Of a DNA stretch of 34,533 nt, positions 7,944 through 15,843 are shown piece after piece. Each line of letters starts with the position of its first letter. Position 1 is the stretch's first letter. Where the stretch lies: NCBI GenBank assembly GCA_949879855.1, contig CATLBX010000006.1, positions 1-34,533 of the forward strand. Reading direction: 5' to 3'. This stretch comes from an uncultured Coriobacteriia bacterium. GTDB taxonomy: Bacteria > Actinomycetota > Coriobacteriia > Coriobacteriales > QAMH01. A program made the translations under genes and the position numbers. Below the pieces are notes generated by a model, which had not been told where the DNA came from, made no database searches, and was given only the letters and a program-made list of their open reading frames with translations.

Positions 7944-8091
7944 CCTCCTAATAAAAAACCTGTCGAGCTGCATTCAGCCGACAGGCACACACAAGGACCC
8001 CCGAAGGGTCGGATTGTAAGTGACCAGACAACTGAGCGCGTGCTCGTCGTAAGGTGGAAGGAGCTTGCGCACCTTCACTTCGTAGATACGG
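7944..8091 (-). ncRNA. Structured 5' leader of infC-rpmI-rplT (candidate autoregulatory leader)
   Basis: About 150 nt between the predicted promoter and the infC ribosome-binding site fold into three hairpins. First, AAGG-U-GC/GC-U-CCTT closed by a GCAA GNRA-type tetraloop (8057-8076). Second, GACCC/GGGTC (7996-8010). Third, a long terminator stem (7959-7985) with a U6 tract, immediately followed by AGGAGG. By analogy with the L20 leader of Bacillus subtilis, L20 or another signal may decide between termination and read-through. The analogy is functional only; sequence homology is not claimed. Confidence 0.55.
7953..7985 (-). terminator. Attenuator-like terminator upstream of infC
   Basis: CCTGTCG/CGACAGG enclosing GCTG/CAGC, then six U residues. 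It ends only 3 nt before the infC Shine-Dalgarno sequence, so it must be conditional or leaky for the operon to be expressed. Confidence 0.75.
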
Positions 8092-8097
8092 ACGAAT

Positions 8098-8126
8098 AGT
8101 TTACACGTGCCCACGGATGCATGCAA
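8098..8126 (-). promoter_or_regulatory. Predicted promoter of infC-rpmI-rplT
   Basis: -35 TTGCAT (8121-8126), 17-bp spacer, -10 TAAACT (8098-8103) on the minus strand, placing the transcript start near 8091. It lies between the large inverted repeat and the structured leader. Confidence 0.5.
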
Positions 8127-8135
8127 GAAGTAATT

Positions 8136-8210
8136 GCCGATGAGACAAATGCACAGGGTACTTGTCTCATTTGAAATGAGACAAGTACCCTGTGCAGTTG
8201 TCTCATCGGC
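8136..8210. repeat. 75-bp near-perfect inverted repeat made of two GAGACA units
   Basis: Two 37-bp arms around a single central base match at 36 of 37 positions. Each arm contains a 31-bp unit, ATGAGACAA-N13-TTGTCTCAT (8140-8170 and 8176-8206), which is itself an inverted repeat. It starts at the stop codon of the membrane-protein gene and may act as its terminator. Related units occur at 17844 and 27346. Confidence 0.9.
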
Positions 8211-9337
8211 TAGCGCAGGTCGACGCTGAGGGTGCGGATGACGCTGTTGTCACCCAGGGTGACGCCCGTCGTGTGGTCGTAGGTCTCGGTCACCTTCCAC
8301 GTGGAGGGGATGCCCTCGATGTTGGTGGGGCCGGCAAATTCGGCGACCTCCTGCGCGGACGTGTCGCGCGAAAGCACCGCCTGGGGATTCTCGATGATGC
8401 TGAGCTGAGCGGATTCGACGGCAGCGGCATCGAGCCCGATACCCGCGAGAATCGACGAGGCGACCACCTTCGAGGCGGCGAGCTCGTCGAACTTGGCATC
8501 GGCGACGCCAAAGGCGTCGAGGTCGAAGGCCGTGAAGATGTAATCGATATTGCCCTCGGCATTGAGACCAAAGGTGATGCTCGCGAGCGTCTCGCCATTG
8601 GGGCCGACGAGCCAGCCGTTGCGCGTCCTCACGACGGTGGGAAGCGTCGCGTCCGAGGCGGCCACGGCCTCGGCATCGAGCGTGATCGTGTTGCCGCTCG
8701 CCTCGACGGCGGCCTCGGGGGTCATGCCGAAGTACGTGATGAGGTCGGGAATGCGTTCGGCCTCGATTGCCTGGAACTGCGTGGCGTTCGTGCCGGCCGA
8801 GGACGTCTGCAGGACGTCGGAATCCGGCTGCTTGACGTCGGGCGGCGTCGAGTTGCGCCAGATGAACAGGCCAATGATGGCAACGAGGATCAGCAGGATG
8901 ATGATAAAGAAAACGAGCAGGTTGCGCAGGCGGCGCCTGCTGCGCATCGCGCGCTCAGTGGAGAACTCGTCATCTTCGTCATCGACGTACTCGACGGTCT
9001 CTTGCTCGGTGATGTTGATGGATTCGGACAGCTCGTCGAGGTCGGCGCTCTCGGTGAGACGGTCACCCTCGTTGCGCACCACGACATCGTCCACGTTGAC
9101 GACCTCGTCTGCGGAAACCTCGCCCGGCTCGAAGTCGGCCGCAGCGGCAGCCGCACGCATCCTGTAGGAGCTATCGGATTTGATGATGTCGTCGAGCATG
9201 GACTCGGCCGCCTCGCCAAAGTCAACCGTGATCTCCTCCTTGGGAGCATCCTGGGCGGATTGGCCGTCGTTGAAGTCCTCTTCGGCGAAGAGATGGACCT
9301 CGACCTCGTTTTGCTCGTCGTTCTCGCGCTTATCCAT
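8210..9337 (-). CDS. Single-pass membrane protein with acidic cytoplasmic domain
   Basis: A 375-residue protein of unknown family. Residues 1-130 are acidic and probably disordered. RSRRRLR (about 132-138) precedes one strong membrane helix (LVFFIIILLILVAIIGLFIW, about 140-160), so the C-terminal 210 residues should face outward (positive-inside rule). The outer part alternates strands and helices and shows no lipobox or catalytic motif. It is the last gene of a leftward set with a 98-residue membrane protein (8 bp upstream) and the glycosyltransferase. Its stop codon abuts the 75-bp inverted repeat. A role in surface-polymer synthesis is suggested only by context. Confidence 0.7.
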   Translation of the reverse strand: MDKRENDEQNEVEVHLFAEEDFNDGQSAQDAPKEEITVDFGEAAESMLDDIIKSDSSYRMRAAAAAADFEPGEVSADEVVNVDDVVVRNEGDRLTESADLDELSESINITEQETVEYVDDEDDEFSTERAMRSRRRLRNLLVFFIIILLILVAIIGLFIWRNSTPPDVKQPDSDVLQTSSAGTNATQFQAIEAERIPDLITYFGMTPEAAVEASGNTITLDAEAVAASDATLPTVVRTRNGWLVGPNGETLASITFGLNAEGNIDYIFTAFDLDAFGVADAKFDELAASKVVASSILAGIGLDAAAVESAQLSIIENPQAVLSRDTSAQEVAEFAGPTNIEGIPSTWKVTETYDHTTGVTLGDNSVIRTLSVDLR

Positions 9338-9345
9338 ATGTGCCC

Positions 9346-9642
9346 CTATATGAAGTGAATCCAGCTGTTGACAATATACAGTATTGCGACAATGACGACG
9401 ACGACCGCGATGGCAATCAGCGCCTTGTGGCCAGCGCCCATGGGCTGGGTCGTGTCGAGACCGTGAAACTCCTCTTCCTGCTCGGCGGTCATGTCACCCT
9501 GATCGGATGCGGGCGCGGGCTGAACCGTCGCAGGTGCCTGGCCTTCGGGGGAGACGGATTCTCGTTCGGCATCTTGCGCGGCGCGCTCCTGTTCCTGCTG
9601 TGCGCGGCGTTCCACGTCTTCGATGGAGCTGAGCTTGCTCAT
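9346..9642 (-). CDS. Small C-terminally anchored membrane protein
   Basis: A 98-residue protein. Its first 70 residues are polar, Glu/Gln/Pro-rich and probably extended or coiled (SIEDVERRAQQEQERAAQDA). The last 25 residues form a membrane helix (ALIAIAVVVVIVAILYIV) followed by NSWIHFI, with no signal peptide. It lies 28 bp after the glycosyltransferase and 8 bp before the 375-residue membrane-protein gene. The tight spacing points to one transcript and perhaps one complex. No homologous family is recognised. Confidence 0.7.
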   Translation of the reverse strand: MSKLSSIEDVERRAQQEQERAAQDAERESVSPEGQAPATVQPAPASDQGDMTAEQEEEFHGLDTTQPMGAGHKALIAIAVVVVIVAILYIVNSWIHFI

Positions 9643-9670
9643 ATCGCCTCCTCGTTTTGCAAAGGCCCGA

Positions 9671-11146
9671 TCATCCCTTGCTCACGACGTCGGCGACCGA
9701 TCGCACGACGTTGTGCGTAATCGGCTTCCACTCGACCTTCTTGAACACGGCGATGAGCGCGATGGGGACATAGGTGAGCATGAAAATGGGGAAGGTGAAG
9801 AGGTACTTGATCTTGTCGGAGTTCTTCGCGTGGATGTGGTTCCATTCGGTGATGGTCGTGAGCGTACCGAACACGAGCATGACGACCGCGAAGCTCAAGA
9901 AGCAGCCGGCCAGCGAGAGCACCGAGGTAACGATGGTCGCACGCGCCTCGGCATAGGCGAGCACGGTCGAGACCTGGCTCAAGTTGAAGGAGCTCAACGG
10001 GTCGCCCTCGAACACGGAGCCGCTCATCATGCCGGTTGCCATCGAGAACCAGTTAGGGTCGCTTGCCGCGAGCCCAGCGGCTCCCGAGGTGCTGGCGGCG
10101 ACCGTCTGCACCGAGGCGGCGATGCCGGCCATCTGCACGATTCCCGTGAGGCAGAAGACGAGGTTGACGGCGACACCGGCCAACGTGAGCAGCATGGCCG
10201 GCGCGATGGTCATGAACATGTCGTAGCAGGCGAAGCGTCCCTGCTTGCCACGGAAGATGCCGTTGAAGAGGAACGAGCCGTACTTGAGGAGCACCTGGTA
10301 GAAGCCCTTGGCCCAGCGCATGCGCTGACGCCAGGAGTCCTTCATGGTGGTGGGTTGCTCGTCGTAGACGTAGGCATCGGCGCAGTAGCCGATGCGGATG
10401 CCGTGCGCGATGCAATCGGTCGAGAACTCGATGTCCTCGGTGAGCAGATGGTGAATCCATCCGCCGTTGGACTCGAGGATGTCGGCGCTGATCATGAAGC
10501 CCGTGCCGCTGATGGCGCACGAGCTGCCCATCATGTAGCGGGCGTTGGAGAGGAACTTGGCCTCGCGCAGAAACCACAGGGCGCTGCCGGCCGAAATCCA
10601 GTTGGAGTCGTAGTTCTTGGAATTGCGGTAGCAGGTGAGCACCTGGTAGCCGCGGTTCACGCCGCGGTTCATGGCCGCGACGAAGCCGGGGTCGAGCACG
10701 TTGTCGGCGTCGAAGACGAAGTAGGCGTCGTAGTCGGTGCGACCGGAGCAATCTCCGTACAGGACGCGGATGCGATTGAGCGCGAAGTCGAGCGCATGGC
10801 TCTTGCCGACGACCAGGCGGTCGTTGCGCACGAGCACCTCGGCGCCGGCCTCCTCGGCGACCTGCGCCGTGTTGTCGGTGCAGTTGTCGGCGATGACGAA
10901 GATGTCGATGAGCTCTTCGGGGTAGTCCTGGTTCTTGATGCTGCGCACGAGCTCGCCGATGACGGCCTCCTCGTTGCGCCCGGCAATCATCACGGCGAAC
11001 TTGTGCAGCGGCTCGTCCTGCACATGCGTGACCTTGCGTCGATGGTCCTTCACCAAGACGATGACGGCATAGACGGCCTGATACATGTAGCAGAGGCTGA
11101 ATACGAAGAACAGAAACAGGTTAAAGGTGTTGACGAATGTCGCCAT
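9671..11146 (-). CDS. Membrane glycosyltransferase, family 2 (processive type)
   Basis: A 491-residue membrane enzyme that should transfer sugars from nucleotide-sugar donors to a growing polymer or lipid. Order of parts: an N-terminal membrane helix (about residues 8-32); a GT-A catalytic domain starting FAVMIAGRNEEAVIG; the metal-binding DAD at 146-148; the catalytic-base motif TED at 236-238; and QRMRW at 274-278, the Q/RxxRW motif of processive enzymes such as cellulose, hyaluronan and poly-GlcNAc synthases. Several C-terminal membrane helices follow. A possible promoter lies at 11196-11225. Two small membrane-protein genes follow in the same direction and may be accessory subunits. The product polymer cannot be named. 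Confidence 0.88.
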   Translation of the reverse strand: MATFVNTFNLFLFFVFSLCYMYQAVYAVIVLVKDHRRKVTHVQDEPLHKFAVMIAGRNEEAVIGELVRSIKNQDYPEELIDIFVIADNCTDNTAQVAEEAGAEVLVRNDRLVVGKSHALDFALNRIRVLYGDCSGRTDYDAYFVFDADNVLDPGFVAAMNRGVNRGYQVLTCYRNSKNYDSNWISAGSALWFLREAKFLSNARYMMGSSCAISGTGFMISADILESNGGWIHHLLTEDIEFSTDCIAHGIRIGYCADAYVYDEQPTTMKDSWRQRMRWAKGFYQVLLKYGSFLFNGIFRGKQGRFACYDMFMTIAPAMLLTLAGVAVNLVFCLTGIVQMAGIAASVQTVAASTSGAAGLAASDPNWFSMATGMMSGSVFEGDPLSSFNLSQVSTVLAYAEARATIVTSVLSLAGCFLSFAVVMLVFGTLTTITEWNHIHAKNSDKIKYLFTFPIFMLTYVPIALIAVFKKVEWKPITHNVVRSVADVVSKG

Positions 11147-11191
11147 ATTCCCGCTGCGTTACCCCTCCAGGTATTGTCTGCAGATTCGTTG

Positions 11192-11225
11192 TTGCATTGT
11201 AATGCAAGCTGATAGCAAGCGCCAA
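11192..11225 (-). promoter_or_regulatory. Possible promoter of the glycosyltransferase genes, overlapping a 16-bp dyad
   Basis: On the minus strand -35 TTGGCG (11220-11225) and -10 TACAAT (11196-11201) are 18 bp apart. The -10 lies inside the dyad TTGCATT-GT-AATGCAA (11192-11207), which could be a repressor site. Confidence 0.4.
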
Positions 11226-11251
11226 TCGCTTCACAACATGTGCACGCGAAG

Positions 11252-12142
11252 TTAAGAAAGACGCAAGAACGCCTCGGCCATTTGAAGGTAGGTTTCGGGT
11301 TCGAGGGTTTCGCCGCGTGTTGTGGGGGCGATATCGCAGGCCGCAAGCAGAGAATCGACAACGTCCTTGGGATACTTGCTGCTCATGGAATTGCGAATGG
11401 TCTTGCGTCGCTGGGCAAAGGCCGCGTCGGCCAGCTTGCAGGCAGTCTCGACGAGCTCGGGGTCGAGCGCGTCGGCATTGCGCTCGATGCGGATGACGGC
11501 GCTCTCGACATGCGGTGCGGGCATGAAACAGCCCGGCGGCACCTGGAAGCGATCGACCACATGGGCGTACAGACGCAGCTTGACCGTGTATGCACCGTAG
11601 TTCTTCGTGCCCACCTGGGCGTCCATGCGATCGGCGACCTCGCTTTGCACCATGACCGTCATGGCATCGAGAAACTCGAAGCGCGTCAGCCAGTCGAGCA
11701 CGACCGTCGCGGCGATGCCGTAGGGCAGGTTCGAGACGAGCTGACGGGGCAGCGGCGCGTCGAGCGCGGCAACAGCCTGCTCGACCTCGTCGCGCGTCAG
11801 CTTGAGAGCGTCCTTCTGGATGAGGGCGAAACGATGGGAAAGGTCCATGGTCGTCTGCGCGAGCACGTCGACGAGGTCGGCATCGCGCTCGATGGCGATG
11901 ACCTTGGCGCGTTCGAGCAACGCAATGGTGAGCGTACCGATGCCCGGCCCGATCTCGAGAAGGCAGGGCAGCACCCCATCCGGTTGCGGGCCGTCCAGCT
12001 GCGCGAGGCGCAGGATGTTGCCGATGACGTTGTCGTCCACGAGAAAGTTCTGGCCCAGGGCGTGCTTGGCGTTCAGGCCGAACTCCTGCAGGACGCCCTT
12101 GGTTGCACGGGGATTTGCCAGCGCAGAGTACGCCATCGTCAT
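11252..12142 (-). CDS. rsmA: 16S rRNA (adenine1518/1519-N6)-dimethyltransferase RsmA (KsgA)
   Basis: A 296-residue enzyme that dimethylates two adenines in the 3'-terminal hairpin of 16S rRNA using S-adenosylmethionine, a late 30S assembly check. Visible motifs are the N-terminal KHALGQNFLVDDNVI, the SAM-binding LEIGPGIGTLT, the acidic residue after VIAIERD, and the catalytic NLPYGIA (N-L-P-Y, motif IV). The C-terminal helical domain contains AFAQRRKTIRNSM. Length is normal. The ATG overlaps the stop of the upstream FMN-reductase-like gene (ATGA), so translation is coupled. Confidence 0.97.
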   Translation of the reverse strand: MTMAYSALANPRATKGVLQEFGLNAKHALGQNFLVDDNVIGNILRLAQLDGPQPDGVLPCLLEIGPGIGTLTIALLERAKVIAIERDADLVDVLAQTTMDLSHRFALIQKDALKLTRDEVEQAVAALDAPLPRQLVSNLPYGIAATVVLDWLTRFEFLDAMTVMVQSEVADRMDAQVGTKNYGAYTVKLRLYAHVVDRFQVPPGCFMPAPHVESAVIRIERNADALDPELVETACKLADAAFAQRRKTIRNSMSSKYPKDVVDSLLAACDIAPTTRGETLEPETYLQMAEAFLRLS

Positions 12143-13170
12143 GCCCGCCCGATGCTTGCCATGACCTGGCCGGCCAGGATGATGGCACGGCTCAGGTCGA
12201 ACTGGTCGCCAATCATGCGCGTGATGCGACTGGATTCAATGCGCAGGTTCGCGCAGTTGAGCGCAGAGGTGCAGATAGTCTCGAGCGGCTCCGTGCCAAA
12301 CGGGTCTCCCCCATCGCCGATGACGACGAGATGCGCCGGACGTTTGCGGGGAACCCACTCCCCGAGCACGTACTTGCGCGCCCAATACATCTGGCAGCGG
12401 TCGAGCGCGGCCTTGAGCCAGCCAGAAGGGCCGGCGAAGTAGACGGGCGCGATCACGACGAGCGCCGCGCAGGATTCCATGTGGCGGGAAAGCACGTTCC
12501 AGGCATCGCCCTTGATGCAGCACGTGCCCGTCACCCGGCAGGCATCACAGCCCGTGCAGGCCGCAACCGGATACTTGGCAATCTCGAAGAGCGTGACGGC
12601 CGCACCCGACAGGCGCAGGTACTCGGAGAGTTTGCGTCCGAAGAGGGCCGACTTGCCGTCCGTGTGCGGAGAGCCGACGAGAATGAGGACCTCGGGTGGT
12701 TTGGGAGGCTCATCGGAAGCGGGCTCTTCTTCGGGAAGCTCCTCTTCCTCCTCGACGGTCACGGCATCGCCCTGGTCGACATGGAAGTCCTCGGTGGAAC
12801 TGGGAATGGGTTCGTTCCTGGGCTCGAACACGGGTTCGGCGAGCGTGTCCCCAAGGGGCCTCGCGCTCACCTGCCGCAGGAAATCCTGGGGGCTCTCCCC
12901 GAAAAGCTCCTCGAAGCTATCCTCGTCCAAGACGATATCGTCGGAACCCGCGTCCGAATCGTCGGCGTTTCCGACACCCGTGACGTCGCCTGCCAGCGAG
13001 ACCGATATGCCGCCGTCGATGCTGTAGGTGGGCTGGGACCGGTCCTCTTGCACCGCATCGGGAGCCTGCTCTTCCTGCGCGGGGGCCTCCGGCTCCTCTT
13101 GCTTGGGGTTATTCAGCTTCTCGAAGTCCTTCTCGGAGGGAAGCTTCTGCCTCCTCGATTTCTTCGCCAT
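12139..13170 (-). CDS. Flavodoxin-like NAD(P)H-dependent FMN reductase with acidic N-terminal extension
   Basis: A 343-residue protein. The C-terminal 185 residues are a flavodoxin-fold NADPH-dependent FMN reductase-like domain. It shows VLILVGSPHTDGKSALFGRKL (FMN phosphate loop, G-S-P-x-x-x-G-x-[ST]) and a cysteine cluster CTGCDACRVTGTCC typical of iron-sulfur flavoproteins and related reductases, then APVYFAGPSGWLKAALDR. The first 155 residues are acidic and probably disordered (many Glu, Asp, Pro) and are not normally part of this family. AGGAG precedes the start. It is translationally coupled to rsmA through an ATGA overlap and lies 12 bp after tatD. The substrate is unknown. Confidence 0.82.
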   Translation of the reverse strand: MAKKSRRQKLPSEKDFEKLNNPKQEEPEAPAQEEQAPDAVQEDRSQPTYSIDGGISVSLAGDVTGVGNADDSDAGSDDIVLDEDSFEELFGESPQDFLRQVSARPLGDTLAEPVFEPRNEPIPSSTEDFHVDQGDAVTVEEEEELPEEEPASDEPPKPPEVLILVGSPHTDGKSALFGRKLSEYLRLSGAAVTLFEIAKYPVAACTGCDACRVTGTCCIKGDAWNVLSRHMESCAALVVIAPVYFAGPSGWLKAALDRCQMYWARKYVLGEWVPRKRPAHLVVIGDGGDPFGTEPLETICTSALNCANLRIESSRITRMIGDQFDLSRAIILAGQVMASIGRA

Positions 13171-13182
13171 GCAAAGCTCCTC

Positions 13183-14250
13183 TCAGGCGCGACGCGCGTC
13201 GAGCAAATCGAGGGCGTTCTGGAAGACGCGCTCGGCGAACTGGCCCTCATCCAATCCCCGTTGCAGGGCCGAATAGTCGGGCATCGTCGTGACCGGCTCC
13301 GCGGCGCCGTTCTCGATGGCGCGTTGCCGTGGGGAGATGAGCTCGATGGCGCGCTCCTCGCCCGCATAGCCGAAGCAATCGAGCAGCGTGCGCAGGGTGA
13401 AGACGGTCTGGCTGGGAGCGCAGACCGTGCCGCGCAGGGGCTCGGGGGCCATGTAGGGCCCATCGGTTTCCGTGAGCAGGCGATCAACGGGCACGTCGAG
13501 TGCCGCCAGACGCGTATCCCAGCTCTTCTTGAAGGTGAGGGGGCCGCCGAAGGCGATGTGGCAGCCGAGCTCGAGGAAGGGCGCAAGTGTGGCGGCATCG
13601 AGGTTGAAGCAGTGCAAGATGCAGCCGGCGTCGGGCACGCCCACCTCGCGCAGGATGCCGAGCGCTTCGTCGTGGGCCTCGCGCAAGTGCAAGCTCACGG
13701 GAAGGTCGTGTTCGGCCGCCATGGACAGCTGGGTGGCGAAGACCTCGCGCTGCACCTCGCGCGGGCTGAAGTCATAGTGGTAGTCGAGGCCGATCTCGCC
13801 CAGGCAGCAGGTCTCGGGACGCTCGATGAGCGCGACGAGCTCGTCTCTTGCCTGCTCGAAATGCTTGGCGTTATGGGGATGCACGCCGCAGGCAAAGCGC
13901 ACGCGCGGCATGATAGCCTGGGCCATGCCCCAGCGCTCGAGTTCCATGGCGGCATCATCGAACCAGCCGTCAAGGCCGTCGTAGGTCTGTCGTGCCGAGC
14001 GCCGCGTCACGTCCCCGTCATCGCCGTCGAGCTCGGGTTTCGTCGGGTCGGTCATGCAGCAGATGAAGTCGACGCCGTGCGCCGCCGCCTGCGCGAGCAC
14101 GAGGCCCGGATCCGGAAACATGCCCAGATGGCAATGGGTATCCGCGACGAGCGTGCCCCGCGGCAGCTCGGGAGCAGGCTTCAGCTTGCCCTTCGAGTTG
14201 CGGAAGAGGGCGTCACGCTTGTCGAAGTGTTTGAAGTCGGCGTAGCCCAT
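13183..14250 (-). CDS. tatD: TatD-family metal-dependent hydrolase (DNase)
   Basis: A 355-residue TIM-barrel amidohydrolase-superfamily enzyme. TatD proteins are divalent-metal 3'-5' exonucleases acting on damaged DNA. Metal ligands are visible: DTHCHL (HxH) near the N-terminus, the Glu of GEIGLDYHYDF, the His of PVSLHLREAHDEAL, HCF, and the Asp of TETDGPY. The protein is longer than the usual 260 residues because of a 45-residue N-terminal lead and a longer loop after the HxH strand. The start at 14250 is chosen because ATG overlaps the metG TAA (TAATG coupling). An upstream ATG would lie within metG and gives an unrelated-looking extension. The metG-tatD-rsmA order is common in Gram-positive bacteria. 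Confidence 0.93.
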   Translation of the reverse strand: MGYADFKHFDKRDALFRNSKGKLKPAPELPRGTLVADTHCHLGMFPDPGLVLAQAAAHGVDFICCMTDPTKPELDGDDGDVTRRSARQTYDGLDGWFDDAAMELERWGMAQAIMPRVRFACGVHPHNAKHFEQARDELVALIERPETCCLGEIGLDYHYDFSPREVQREVFATQLSMAAEHDLPVSLHLREAHDEALGILREVGVPDAGCILHCFNLDAATLAPFLELGCHIAFGGPLTFKKSWDTRLAALDVPVDRLLTETDGPYMAPEPLRGTVCAPSQTVFTLRTLLDCFGYAGEERAIELISPRQRAIENGAAEPVTTMPDYSALQRGLDEGQFAERVFQNALDLLDARRA

Positions 14251-15794
14251 TACTTCTCGAGGCGCGGGAAGAGCGCATCGCCCTTGGTGACGACGTTGCC
14301 CGCGGGTAGACCGCCCCACAAGGCAAGCTCTGCGGCGTTATCGACCGCGCACGGGTCGCCAAGGTCGAGGCGCCTCCAGAGTTCGGTCGAGGTCGCGGGC
14401 ATGAAAGGTGCCAGAAGCAAGGCGGCGATGCGGCAGATCTCGAGCGCGTTGTAGAGCACGAAGGCGAGCTGGCCCTGGGTCTCCTCGCTCTTGGCGAGGT
14501 TCCACGGTGCGCTGTCCTCGACGTAGAGGTTGGCGCGGTGCAAAAGCTCCATGACATGGGCGGCGGCACCGCCAAAGTCGATGTCGTTCATGCAGGCGGC
14601 ATAGCGCTCGTAGAGGCCCTCGGCAAGCTCGGAGAGCGGATTGTCCTCGAGCCCGAACTCGGCGGGCACCTCGGGCACCTGCCCGTCGAAGTACTTGATC
14701 ACCATGTTGCTCACACGGCTGAACAGGTTGCCGTAGGTATTGGCCAGGTCGGCGTTGTAGACCTGCGTGATGCGGTCATAGCCGATGTTGGCGTCGGAAC
14801 CGAAGGTCACGTCGGCGAGGAAGTAATAGCGGTAGGCATCCACGCCATAACGCTCGATGAGGTCGCGCGGGTACAGCGCGTTGCCCTTGGACTTGCTCAT
14901 CTTGGAGCCGTCGGCGGCCATGAGGAAGCCGTGCGCGAAGACGTGGCGCGGGCACTCCATGCCGGCGGCCATGAGCATGGCCGGCCAGATCACGCAGTGG
15001 AAGCGGATGATGTCCTTGCCCACGAAGTGGAAGTTCGCCGGCCAGAACTTGTCGAGCAGCGTGGTGTCGTCGCTGCCGTAACCGAGCGCGGTGAGGTAGT
15101 TGATGAGCGCGTCGACCCACACGTAGGTGACGTGCTCGGGGTCGAAGGGCAGGGGGATGCCCCAGTCAAAGGCGGTACGGCTCACGGAGAGGTCGTGCAT
15201 GCCACCCTCGATGAAGGAGCGCACCTCGTTCTCGCGAATCTGCGGGCGGATGAAGTTGGGATGCTCGTCGTAGTACGCGAGCAGCTTGTCGCCGAATTCG
15301 GAGAGCTTGAAGAACCAGTTCTCCTCGTGCACGACGTTCACCTCGCGGCCGCAGTCCGGGCATTTGCCGTCAACGAGGTCGCCCTCGGTGAACTGCGTCT
15401 CGCACGGCGTGCAGTAGTAGCCGTCGTAAGTGCCCTTGTAGAGATAGCCGTTGTCGTGGAGCTTCTGCATGAAATCCTGGACGCCCTTCACGTGGCGCGG
15501 TTGCGTCGTGCGGATGAAGTCGTCGTTGGTGATGTCGAGGTCGCGCCACAGATCGGTGAACTGCGTGACCTGGCTGTCGCACCACTCCTGGGGCGTCATG
15601 CCATGGGCGGCGGCCGCCTCGGCGACCTTCTCGCCGTGCTCGTCCATGCCGGTGAGGAAGAAGACGTCACGGCCGTCCATGCGACCGAAGCGCGCGGTGG
15701 CGTCGACCGCGATGGTGGTGTATGCGGTGCCGATGTGCGGCTCGCCGTTGACGTAGTAGATGGGCGTGGTGACGTAGAAGCTGTCTTTGGTCAT
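14250..15794 (-). CDS. metG: Methionyl-tRNA synthetase
   Basis: A 514-residue class I aminoacyl-tRNA synthetase charging tRNA-Met. The N-terminus reads FYVTTPIYYVNGEPHIGTAYT, which carries the HIGH motif as HIGT. A zinc-knuckle insertion has CTPC and CPDC (about residues 128-150). The KMSKS loop is exact (SKMSKSKGN), and an anticodon-binding helical domain follows. The optional C-terminal tRNA-binding (EMAP-like) domain is absent, so this is the short form. The ATG at 15794 is chosen from homology of the N-terminus; AAGGACC lies 9 bases upstream. An open frame continues further upstream through the rsmI gene but is not protein-like. The stop overlaps the tatD start. Confidence 0.98.
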   Translation of the reverse strand: MTKDSFYVTTPIYYVNGEPHIGTAYTTIAVDATARFGRMDGRDVFFLTGMDEHGEKVAEAAAAHGMTPQEWCDSQVTQFTDLWRDLDITNDDFIRTTQPRHVKGVQDFMQKLHDNGYLYKGTYDGYYCTPCETQFTEGDLVDGKCPDCGREVNVVHEENWFFKLSEFGDKLLAYYDEHPNFIRPQIRENEVRSFIEGGMHDLSVSRTAFDWGIPLPFDPEHVTYVWVDALINYLTALGYGSDDTTLLDKFWPANFHFVGKDIIRFHCVIWPAMLMAAGMECPRHVFAHGFLMAADGSKMSKSKGNALYPRDLIERYGVDAYRYYFLADVTFGSDANIGYDRITQVYNADLANTYGNLFSRVSNMVIKYFDGQVPEVPAEFGLEDNPLSELAEGLYERYAACMNDIDFGGAAAHVMELLHRANLYVEDSAPWNLAKSEETQGQLAFVLYNALEICRIAALLLAPFMPATSTELWRRLDLGDPCAVDNAAELALWGGLPAGNVVTKGDALFPRLEK

Positions 15795-15843
15795 GGGTGT
15801 TGGGTCCTTGCTCGTGGGTGTGTGATGGGAGAGATTATAGCGG

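Noticed and set aside
12103-14454. A 783-codon rightward open frame over rsmA, the FMN-reductase gene and tatD
   Set aside because: It is antisense to three clear genes; its length is a by-product of GC-rich codon bias, and its sequence shows no domain.
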